Source: Pleurotus djamor (lineage: Eukaryota > Basidiomycota > Agaricomycetes > Agaricales > Pleurotaceae). From it: 38,666 nt of DNA. Made by a program: the position numbers and the translations under genes. Below are positions 13,475-22,669 of this stretch, piece by piece (within the stretch, counting starts at the first letter, position 1; every line of letters begins with the position of its first letter). The DNA is taken from assembly GCA_029747585.1 (NCBI GenBank), contig JAPEVF010000427.1, positions 1 to 38,666 of the forward strand, written 5' to 3'. The notes beneath the pieces were generated by a model, which was not told the origin of the DNA, did not search any database, and was given only the letters and a program-made list of their open reading frames with translations.

Positions 13475-13903
13475 TATGCCTCACTGTTTGCATTCAGCGA
13501 CTTCGTGGACATGCGTGAACATGATTGGAGATGATCAGAGCGACAGACAAAGAATGGCTGGTGGCGAATCAATGTTTACGTATGTTGACTGACAACTTTA
13601 CTAATTAAGAGATGCCATGCGTCACGTGAGCGCTCCCAGCCAATCCCGGCCAGTCCCTATCTAATCTTCTCCTATGCCACAGGAGGATGGCTTACTACCC
13701 AGTCCGACTTGATTCCGACTTGGAAAAAGTTGCTACCTAGACCCTACCACTCCGCTTTGGTCGTTCCACGAAATTATGTGCGACTTCCGTATTGTTCATG
13801 GTAGGTAAACGGACTGAGCCTTTCTCCGCGTCATGAAGGATCTTGTACACATTTATCTGATTATTTTGGGAGGATATCGTAAGTACATATTAACCCTTTT
13901 GAT
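13475..13903. other. Intergenic, nothing recognised
   Basis: Sequence between the upstream end of the FunK1 pseudogene and the stop codon of FAD oxidase A. It may include degraded 5' sequence of the pseudogene (nearest candidate methionines about 13474-13493). I found no further family motif. Confidence 0.35.
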
Positions 13904-15591
13904 TTACAGCTTCCAACCGCCCTTCCACAGTCTCAAGAGGTTGTCAGGGTCGTACTTCTCCTTGATCTCTTTCATGCGTTTGTAGTTCTCCTCGCCGAAG
14001 CTCTGCAAAACTGGTTGTGTATCCAGCGCATAGTCCATATAGATGAAACGGTGGAGTAGACCACGTTCAGTACCCGTAGTCGTAAGCCATTCGATGAACT
14101 CCTGGGTCTTGGCTTTCATAACGTCATCGTCGGTAGGATCCATCCAGAAGGTGGAAAACAGCAGAACTATAATCAAAGTAGGTTGAGTTGCCACCGTCGA
14201 GACCAACAAGGTAAATCGACGACTTACGGAAATGATTTCCGTCATCCACGGAAAGACCAAATGGGTTACCACCGCGTTTGGCACCAGCCCTTATCATTCC
14301 TGTGTTGATAGGCTGTACGGTAATCGCCCAGAATACGCCGGGACGCTTGACGTCTTCCGCGAAGAATTCCTTCCCATGGAGGAAAGCGTCCCAAGGATAC
14401 TCGCCGTTTGCCTTGAAGACAAATGCAGACCACTGGGACCGAGCACCCCCAGCGTTCGTCCTGTCAACTTCATCCGTAATATCCACGAGGTTGGTGATAC
14501 GCGTGGTGTCGAGAAGGGGCTCGAAGTCCTTGAGGCCATCGAAAAGTGGGCTGGGGTATGCCTTCGGTTGAAGGTAAACGTTTGGCGACCAGATAGCATA
14601 GTCCTGCGTAAGGGGATTGAAGACGAGGGAGTAGGCCGACATCCCTTGGGGGTCGGCGTCAAGGCGCTCGGTGAAGCCAACGAGATACTTCAACAAGTCT
14701 CCGCCCATGCTGATGTTGTAGAACAACGAACCACCCCACATCTGGTCCATTCGGTGGGTTGGCATGTCGAATTTTGTGACGATACCGTAGTTGGTACTCC
14801 CGCCTTTGAGCGCCCAGTACAAGTCGGTGTGCTCAGCTTCGTTGGCGTTGACAATCGAGCCATCAGAGAGAACGACCTCATAGTTGATGACGTTGTCGCT
14901 TCCAAAACCGTATTCGGGAGACAGGAACGAAACGCCACCTTGATCAAAAGGTTAACTGACTTGATCTATACCATCGAAGCTAAGAACCCTAAGCTTACCT
15001 CCCATGAGGAACCCACCCACGCCGACGCCAGAAGAGCGGCCCCCAACGGTGTGGAGACCATGTGGAACCAGGAAGCTGTAAACGGCTGACCATCGAAGGC
15101 CAGGTTCTATCGAGACCGTTTTCGAGTCGTCCAAAAGCCCGATCTTCCTCATGTTCTCCAAGTCAATAGTAAAGCCTTCAGGACCGATGTTTGAGGAGCC
15201 GGCCCAGCTCATGTGTCCACCGGCACGTACAGCAAACTCGCATTGATGGCGAGTCGCGAATTTCAGGATGACAGATACGTCGTTAGCGTCCACGGGCGTG
15301 ACGCGGCATGCAGGTCGTTGGCCAGCTTGTTCTCCGGAGTAATACGTTGATTGCTGAGTGGTATATAGATCCGAAGACGATAGATGAACCTGTGCAGGAG
15401 AGAGGACACTTCGGAGCCCTTCACACTATGGGGAGAAATGAGAAATGAAACCTCAATGATGCACCGAAGAAAAAGACTAGAGGACCTACACATTGGCTGG
15501 AAGTTAGTTTCGCTTCCTCCAAGACGACCTGCTCGGTGGCAGACGCTGCCAGAGTAGTCAACGTCAACAGAGAAGCAAGACGACCGCGCAT
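13904..15591 (-). CDS. Secreted FAD-linked oxidase A (berberine-bridge/VAO type)
   Basis: A flavoprotein oxidase of the FAD_binding_4 / BBE-like class, about 500 residues in four exons. The ATG at 15591 opens a signal peptide (MRGRLASLLTLTTLAASA); an in-frame ATG at 15603 would add MELQ. Intron 1 lies exactly between two Cys codons (SSQC|CEGLRSVL). The FAD domain shows FAVRAGGHMSWAGSSNI, whose His (about residue 105) is the usual 8-alpha-histidyl FAD attachment, and VGGRSSGVGVGGFLMGG. The second covalent Cys of bicovalent members is absent (Ser-Ser there), so a single FAD link is expected. LYWALKGGSTNYGIVTKFD and the C-terminal YDPDNLLRLWKGGWKL complete the family pattern. Such enzymes oxidise alcohols, sugars or C-H bonds with O2, giving H2O2. 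It is the paralogue of oxidase B at 19.9 kb, with matching intron positions, and is transcribed in the same direction as the UbiA gene upstream. Confidence 0.88.
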
Positions 15592-15631
15592 TTGTAACTC
15601 CAATTTGGGAGGACAGCATGATAGCGCAATA

Positions 15632-15639
15632 CCTTTATA
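15632..15639 (-). promoter_or_regulatory. TATA box of FAD oxidase A
   Basis: The minus strand reads TATAAAGG about 40-48 bp upstream of the oxidase A start codon. Good sequence and spacing, but no other evidence. Confidence 0.45.
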
Positions 15640-16076
15640 CCTGCGCGCAGCAATAGTTGGTCAAGGAGGCGAACTAGAGCATCTATATCAGTTCTCCATA
15701 CAGGAAACCCATGGCTCAACGAACGGTGATGGAGCATGAGTTACGGCATACGTGGCGTTTAAGCGAGGGTAACAATCTAGGCGATCTGCGATCCTAATAT
15801 GTATCACTCAGGGAAGCACGCCTACCTAATCCGTCTTCTTGATAATTATAGAGTAGGACGGTGTTGGGTCGATGTGTTGATGGAGTATCAATATACTCCG
15901 GGAACGCGATTTTTGAGTTTGGCTAAGTTCACGTTGCAAAAGGATGAGATGGAGTATATTTACATAATTCGATTCATTCGGATACAAAAACCTGTAATCA
16001 TTTACACTGACTCAAGCTCTCGGCTACTCTGATAAACATCACCGGCCAGTCATTGTTCTTACAGAACGTTGCAACC
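15640..16076. other. Intergenic between FAD oxidase A and the UbiA gene
   Basis: It holds upstream sequence of oxidase A and the 3' region of the UbiA gene, which are tandem on the minus strand. I see no further gene. Confidence 0.4.
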
Positions 16077-17204
16077 CTAGAAGGTATCGTTGCTTCGCAT
16101 GAAAGTCGGTGATAGAGTAGACCACGGCTTTAGATGACTATCATCCAGCTGCCTTGTCCAGAAGGGGAGAACTTGCGCAACCCATAGCCAGAACTAGTTA
16201 TCACGACGAAGTCAGCATGGACACAAAAGATGTCCTCGGGAATTACCCCGAGGGGACGGCAGGACGAGGCTTACCATGTAGATCCGCAGTGATACCTTAT
16301 CCTCATTTTCGGTCCTTTGTTGGAGTACTCTCAGAGCGACGTACATACCCAACGTAACAAACCAGGGCGATGCCAAGCTGCTCAGATCCCAATAGGCAGC
16401 AAGACCGAAAGTCCAAACCGCAACGATGAGGAATGTCATGCGTCTCGAGAACTCCGGCATCACAACAGGGAAGGTGACACGACCTTGCTTCCTATCGCCA
16501 ACTTCATCTCGGAAGTCTTGGATATGAATAGTGGTGGCAATGAGCAGCGTGCTGATGACCGGTGCCAACCACATGCGGAGATCTGATGCGTCGTAGCCTG
16601 CAAGTTATACTATCAGCCGGCTGGATCAGAGAGCATCGACAAAGACCTTACTCCCTGCAGAGGCGATTTTAGCAGCGCCAACGTCCCAAGACACAAGACC
16701 GACGGCATTGAGGAAGTTCTTCGTGTACCAGTAGGAGTCCAAGCCGAGCTCGTTGTAGACTATGAAGGAAAGCGCCAGGCTTATCCCTGGGTAGAAAACA
16801 TCGAAGGCATAGGACAAGCCCAAGCACACAGGGACGAGCGTCCACCGAAGTACCTTGGTGGCTTGAATTGAGATGAGGCCAGCAGGGATGGGCCGGTATG
16901 GTTTGTTGAGCGCATCTTCCTCCGGGCTATACATCTGGTTGGCGGCGCAGAACTGTAAGAGATGGAGCCAGACCCATATCGCAAGTTGCGGGAACTTGGA
17001 AGGGGACAAAGAAGTGGCAGCCATTAGGCCGTACGCAGTCTACAGAAAATATATCAACGATGACTCTTGAACGACCGTAGAAATGGTACTCACCACCGGG
17101 AAGACTACGGTCTTGTAATCTGACTTAGTGAAGGCGTACGCAGTGCGTATGACATGGTCTACAGCCCCGAGTGGAGACGGTAGTGTTTTGGTCAGTGCAC
17201 TCAT
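16077..17204 (-). CDS. UbiA-family membrane prenyltransferase or terpene cyclase
   Basis: An intact integral membrane enzyme of the UbiA superfamily, about 312 residues in four exons. The splices FPV|TAYGLMAATS, ASAG|SYDASDLRMW and RIYM|FWLWVAQVLPFW all keep frame, ending SNDTF at 16077. The first diphosphate-binding region reads NQMYSPEEDALNKPYRPIPA. Against the canonical NDxxDxxxD, the first two Asp positions are Gln and Ser and only the last Asp stays. The second motif is intact: IQDFRDEVGDRKQGR (DxxDxxxD). Hydrophobic stretches fit a multi-helix membrane bundle. Characterised relatives either prenylate aromatics or, like the fumagillin cyclase Fma-TC, cyclise farnesyl diphosphate. The altered first motif and the tailoring genes around it favour a terpene-forming or unusual prenyl role, but this is inference. 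It lies divergent from the SDR gene. Confidence 0.85.
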
Positions 17205-17722
17205 TGTACAAGGGCGAGAGATTGAAAGTGAGGAGGGAAAGAAGACGCTGTGTAAAGCAAGGCTGCTGACGGAAATTTAAACTTCTTTCGCCAGAAACAT
17301 GATAGGCCTTGACTTAGGGTTCTGGCCAATCGTAAACTGCGATATGTCTGGTCTTCAAAATGCGAGGCGACCGTTTAGCAAGCACTGATCTGAGATAAAA
17401 GGAGAAGTCAGATAATGTAGTCAGTATTTTGGAGATTACATCGGCGTAATAGCTGCCGAAAGGGTAAACTTTCGCGATAAAATCCTTGTTTCTAGGAGTC
17501 ATTGAAACGACTTGCAGCTGAGCTCGTCGTTCAAGACTTCAAGTCAGAGCTCGAGGTCTGGCAATGCTGTAAAAGGATCAATGTTAGATTTGACCGAGTA
17601 ATACACGGCTAGCTGAGTGTACGGGAGTACTAAACTCGGAGAACTTGCGTTGCAGCGTGAGGCGCCTGGCGGAGCGTGCGCGTGAGTGCCAAGATCGGCT
17701 GAAATTTAGAGACACGGCCTCG

Positions 17723-17742
17723 GCGCTCAGCGCTCAGCGCTC
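17723..17742. repeat. Heptamer repeat GCGCTCA, nearly three copies
   Basis: Tandem units gcgctca gcgctca gcgctc, each containing the palindromic core AGCGCT at the joints. They sit near the middle of the divergent UbiA/SDR promoter, where they could be a transcription-factor binding array. This is position-based inference. Confidence 0.5.
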
Positions 17743-17832
17743 GCATCCTAGAAGCCAGACCGGTTGTAGATACCTATCAAACAAGAATGGGGAAGCTCGC
17801 ATATGAACGCGCGAGGACAACCGTCGCGGTCG

Positions 17833-17853
17833 GGAAACAACCAGGAAACAACC
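17833..17853. repeat. Direct repeat ggaaacaacc x2
   Basis: Two exact 10-bp copies one base apart (17833-17842 and 17844-17853) in the UbiA/SDR divergent region. Possible regulatory half-sites. Confidence 0.45.
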
Positions 17854-18233
17854 TCTCTGTTTTTCCCAGGGTTCATCCAGGGTCACTTTAGGGGTGACAT
17901 GCGCCGGTTGGTTGACGCTGATTTTTATCCCAGCCCTGATGTCTATCTCAACCCTACTTCAGTTTCCCCTTCCTATAGCAGCCTGATACGGATCCTGACT
18001 CCTGAGGCAAGCGTATCACCTTTTGCTGGTGTATATCGCTTGAATCGCTTCGATATACCTTGTTGAAATCGCCACTTACGGGTTGACAACTGTTTGGGAG
18101 CTTCAGATCACCGTAATGGGGTTACACCTGATGGATACCTCTTCAGAAGCTACTTGATTGCTCAGCATCTCCCACTTTCGTCGGCAAATGTCCATACTTA
18201 AAAACCTATGCCAGACATTCACCCATCATCAAT

Positions 18234-19266
18234 ATGTCTCCTCAAGTATGGTTCGGTGCGTCCTTACTGCGGCTTGGTTGATAATCTGACACTCATCTAC
18301 TCCTTCTAGTAACTGGTGCGACTCGTGGACTCGGTCGCAGTGTGCTGGATGTCGTCCTGAAGGCCGGCGATTATGCTGCTGCTACTGCGCGTAACCCTTC
18401 TACTCTATCCGATCTCTCGTCTAAATACCCTTCTCAACTCCTCGTCATCCCTGCGGACCTCACAAGTTCTGATGCCGTGAAAAGCGCCTTCAAAGCGGCT
18501 ACTGACAAGTTCGGCCGCATCGATGTCGTATACAACAACGCCGGTGGTTTCATCGTGGGTGAGGCCGAGGCCATCCCTGAAGCCGATGCTCGAAAACTCT
18601 TTGATCTCAACTTCTTCGCCGCTGCAAATGTTGCCATAGAAGGACTAAGGGTCTTACGGGAGGTTAACAAGCCTCAAGGGGGTCGCATCATTACCGTGGG
18701 CTCAGCCACAGGTATCGCCCCATTGCCTGCTTCCAACTACTACGCTGCCTCCAAAGCTGGTAAGTAGTGCATTCCTTGTCATATCTCGTGTCAAGGATCT
18801 AACATATGGCCAGCCATCGAAGGATTCATTGATGGCCTTAGCCAGGAGGTCGACCCTGCTTGGAACATCAGGGTAACGTTTCCTTCAACTATTTTTGCTA
18901 TCGCTTACTGACCTTCTTCTTCAGTTCACGCTCGTACGACCTGGTGGGTATGACACAGGCTGGGACAAGGGCGCCCAGTTCTTCCCCGCCCACCCTGCCT
19001 ACACCGCTCCCCACATGCCGACTGAAATGGGCCGTGCCTATATGGCGGCTTTCAAAGGCTACGAAGGCGACCCCGTCAAATACGCTCAAACCGTCTACTA
19101 CAAGCTCGCCAAAGATCCTAACCCTCCGAAGAAGCTGTCACTCGGCGCGGACGCCAACGCTATGGCTGATGCTAAGTTGAAGGAAATTGCGGAAGAAGCT
19201 GACAAGTACAAAGGGTGGTCGGCGGCTTTGAACAAGTCGGACCCCCCTCTTCCTTTCGCTCAATGA
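18234..19266 (+). CDS. Short-chain dehydrogenase/reductase
   Basis: A classical NAD(P)-dependent SDR of about 280 residues in four exons. The short first exon is MSPQVWF from ATG 18234. Splicing gives VTGATRGLGRSVLDVVLKAG with the cofactor motif TGxxxGxG. Further blocks are NNAGGF, the catalytic Ser in RIITVGSATGIAP and the YxxxK pair in SNYYAASKA|AIEGFIDGLSQEV. After a third intron, NIR|FTLVRPGGYDTGWDKGAQF supplies the substrate loop. It ends SDPPLPFAQ at 19266. Catalytic Ser, Tyr and Lys are all present, so the enzyme should be active, oxidising or reducing a hydroxyl/keto group; the substrate is unknown. No signal peptide is seen, so it is cytosolic. It starts divergently from the UbiA gene, which favours co-regulation, and converges on FAD oxidase B. 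Confidence 0.9.
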
Positions 19267-19884
19267 ACACGAAAATTTTAAGCCATCGATACCTACCTCA
19301 GTAGCACGCCTGATATGTCCCTTTTATTCATTCGCAATGCCCCGTTACCAATATGATACTGTCACTGAAGCTTTTACTTTGCGTGCTCAGATCTTCAATC
19401 TGCTCGGAAGTACTCCATGTGACGTGGTCAGACGCGGTGGGCAAATCCTGTGTGGTCCCAGCTGTCATTGACGGGTTTCATCCTCATGCCGTGTTCGTTG
19501 CAAAATATTAGCGTTTTGCTGACATATTCTCTATGGGGCATGGCGTTAGTTATCGCGCGATGATCCGAATGATGCAGTCAGGCTGTATCTATTGCGAACG
19601 TTTTGAATTGATCTAATTTCCCGAGCCACATTCTAGGTCCCGTTTTCATCTAGGACATCTCTGTGTGTACGGCGTGGATGTCACATGGAGCACACAATTA
19701 TATTTAAGGTATTGACAGGTCGAATATCGTAGGGTTGATTATCTAAATGGGATGAGGTGGGTTGGAGGTATAAGCTAAGAATGAAGAGAGAATTCAAAAA
19801 TGAATGACTAGAGTACGGAAAGTCCTTCAGGAAGTCAAAATAGATAAAGGGGAATTGGGAAGCTGCGTTTAGCCAAGAGAGTTT
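19267..19884. other. Convergent intergenic region, 3' ends of the SDR and FAD oxidase B genes
   Basis: It lies between two convergent stop codons and is AT-rich in part (about 19690-19860). It should hold both polyadenylation regions. No gene seen. Confidence 0.4.
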
Positions 19885-21569
19885 TCAAAATTTGAAGCCA
19901 CCCCTCCAGAGTTCGCCGAAAGTGTTATCAGGATCATACACGCTTCTGATGTCCTTGAGACGCTGTGCGTTGTCAGCTCCGTATGAAGCATAGACATTTT
20001 GATCCGGCAACGCGTAGTTCGAGTACAACCAGGGGTGAAGGACATCACGTCTTTTCGCCTCTTCGCTTGCCCAACTGATTACGCCGCGAACAGCACTTTC
20101 CATGGCAGCGTCGTCCGAGCTGGATGCCCAGACAGTGTTCAGATTGAGTACTAAGAAAGCGGTCAGACGATACAAAATCCATCAGTGGATGGAAAACTTA
20201 CGGATAAGATCACCATCTGAAGGAGCGAGACCGAGAGGCGTACCACCAGCCCTTGCAGTTGCCTGAAGGTGAGTGACGGAGATGGGTTGGAACGACGCGG
20301 TCCATTGAATTTGTGGTTTCCCGACGAGCGGAGCGAAGAGTTCGCGACACTTCTCATAGATACCAACAGCAATGTCCACATCCACCTTGAACGTGAGAGT
20401 GGCGAAAATGCGACGCAGACCAGCAGGGTAAGCGACATCAACCTCCTCGCTGAGTGATTGCTGAGTGGTGTTACCGCGTATAGAATCGGTGCCTTCGACG
20501 AAAGGAACAGCCAACATATCGTCGAAGACATCGGTTTGGGAAACGTCTGACCCGAGGTATGCGTAGGACCCAAAGACGGTGTCGCTCCCAAGGAACTCGT
20601 TGTATCCCCAAACGACGGATCCACCACCACGAGGATCATTCCTCAGCTTCACGATCATCTTCGCCATTGCGTTGAAGATGTCGGGGCCCGTGGAAACGTT
20701 ATAACCTCTGACTCCACCCCATTTAGGCGTCAATGGGTATGTTTTGACATCGAATCGCGTGATGATGCCAAGGTTCGTGCTGCCAGCCTTGAGGCCCCAG
20801 TACAAGTCGGTGTTTGCCGTTTGATTTGCATTGAGGATGCGACCATCAGAGAGGACAACCTCATAATTGATGACGTTGTCAGAAGCGAATCCGTGCTCGG
20901 GGGATAGATTCGAAAAACCACCTAAGCAAGTTGTCCGTCAGGGGTTGATCTCATGAACTAGTACGGATAAACGCGACCCTACCTCCAAGGGTGAAGCCTC
21001 CAACACCGACAGTGTTTGATCGACCACCAACAACCGTAACCCCATGGGGATCTAGCGCATCATAGACGGCGCCCCAAGTATTACCAGGACCAAGGCTTGC
21101 GACCTTCGTATCTTCAGAGAGGGATACGCCGTTGATGCGACCCAAGTCGATTGCGATACCAGGACTGTCGATATTCGCAGCGCCAGCCCAAGTCATATGG
21201 CCGACGGACCGCACAGAGAATCTACATCCCCCTCGTCTGAGGATGTGGATGGCCTGAGATACATCCTGAGCATTGGTGGCGGAGACGCGACATTGCGCGA
21301 CGAGCTCCGACTCTTGAGTGGTGTAGTACGATGTACTGAGCTGCTGGTAGCCTCGGGAGCCAGGGAGCATGCATTTTCCTCTGCCGAGCGATTGCATTAA
21401 TTCCTGGCACTAAGATACGGTTCAGGTGAGTTAATCAGATCCATGAGGGGGACAAACTCACACATTCGACACTGCGAGCGACTTCTTCCCTAAGAACATT
21501 GTGTATGGAAGCCGCATGGGATGACGCAATGAGAATAAAAGGAAGCAGAGAGGTAAGAGGAGAACGCAT
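19885..21569 (-). CDS. Secreted FAD-linked oxidase B (berberine-bridge/VAO type)
   Basis: Paralogue of oxidase A: about 500 residues, four exons, introns at matching places. ATG 21569 opens a signal peptide (MRSPLTSLLPFILIASSHAA). Intron 1 again falls between two Cys codons (SVEC|CQELMQSL). The FAD region reads FSVRSVGHMTWAGAANID: the FAD-attaching His (about residue 107) is kept, but the usual Gly-Gly before it is Val-Gly. VTVVGGRSNTVGVGGFTLGG lacks the second covalent Cys, as in oxidase A. The C-terminal half has LYWGLKAGSTNLGIITRFDV, and the gene ends VYDPDNTFGELWRGGFKF. Secretion and H2O2-forming oxidation are expected from the family; the substrate is unknown. It could act in the same pathway as A or have split its role. 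Confidence 0.87.
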
Positions 21570-21633
21570 GACGAGGACTCAAAGAAAGCGCAGACTTTGT
21601 AGCACTGGGTGGTTGCCAATCTTCGACGGGGCC

Positions 21634-21642
21634 CTTTTTATA
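21634..21642 (-). promoter_or_regulatory. TATA box of FAD oxidase B
   Basis: The minus strand reads tataaaaag about 65-73 bp upstream of the oxidase B ATG. Good match and spacing. Confidence 0.45.
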
Positions 21643-22669
21643 TCGGCGATGAAGCCCACCGTGCAGATGAGCTCAAGTAATTTTTTTCTCGAATTTTTAC
21701 CATAAAATCTGGAAATGAGAGAGATACGGCCACGCGCCAAGTCGAGTGAATGGAATAACCAGAGCGTCCGAATCGGTCTGGTTCCTGGTTGCAATGTGGA
21801 TATGACAAGCGAGAGGACTGGTCTGACCAGTTTTTTGATCGTCCTCAGACGTCGTGATCACATTGAGCAGATGGCCGCATGTGTGTTGAGGCGGAGAGAA
21901 CGGAAAAGTCGATGTCGCCCAAACGGAGAAACAGCGTCGGGTGCCTCAATTCTTTATCACACGGGCATCGAGGCCAGAATTTGCAGAGGTAAATCCAGAT
22001 CACTAAGGCATGTGGCAGAGAAAATAGTCCAAGTTGACTAGGCAGAGACTCCTCAAAAGGTCGTAGTCGCAACGGTTGGCGAGCGGTTATGGGCGCAAGG
22101 TGGAGCCGGGCAATATCTTGCTAGCTGTAACACGTTCTTACACTCCATTTGGAGTGATTAGCATCAGTGACCTGAAGGAAATACTAGCACTCAATCATTT
22201 TGATGCGAATTACATGAATGAACAGATAGGTTACTCACAAGCCGATCACGATCAAGCCCACTACGAGATATTGAAGTGAGCGCTAGGAAATTATGTGGTA
22301 AGCCCGTGCTCAGCAAGACGTTCCAGAGGCTGTTCAAGCGGTGCCTTCGGTGCGGTGAGTTCTTTGTGAACAGCCGGGATAATATACCACAACTAAAGTG
22401 GTGTGTCATCGGCTGGGAGGAGAGTTTGATCGAGCGAAAGAGCCAATGAGAATGGGTGCGATAGTGTCCGACAGTAGATCATTCACAAGCCAGCATACGC
22501 CTCGGAGGGCGACATAGACGAGTGGGATCAGTTGTTCTGCCTCCTGGGACTGGCTTCCCACCATGCTGGATAACCAATATCGCTCTGGGGTAGTTCCAAG
22601 AGGTCACATCTTGAAGAGAAGACCGTTTGAGGTACATAATTTGAAGACAAGTCGTGAGGCGTGTCACTG
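21643..22669. other. Intergenic between the metabolic cluster and the FunK1 repeat
   Basis: About 1 kb with overlapping short frames on both strands and no recognisable motif. It marks the right edge of the metabolic gene block; the FunK1-associated repeat starts near 22670. Confidence 0.4.

Larger units (their letters stand above)
17205..18233. promoter_or_regulatory. Divergent promoter region between the UbiA and SDR genes
   Basis: This 1.03 kb region separates two divergent start codons and should contain both promoters. It holds a weak TTTAAA at about 17274-17281 on the UbiA side and TTAAAAA near 18197 on the SDR side. It also carries a GC-rich central block and the short repeats annotated separately. 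No convincing coding frame is present. Confidence 0.45.

Noticed and set aside
14232..15089. 285-codon plus-strand open frame
   Set aside because: It lies antisense to FAD oxidase A, whose exons on the minus strand carry clear family motifs; the antisense frame has none.
21715..22279. Plus-strand frames between FAD oxidase B and the FunK1 repeat
   Set aside because: Short, Arg-rich, without motif or plausible splice context.
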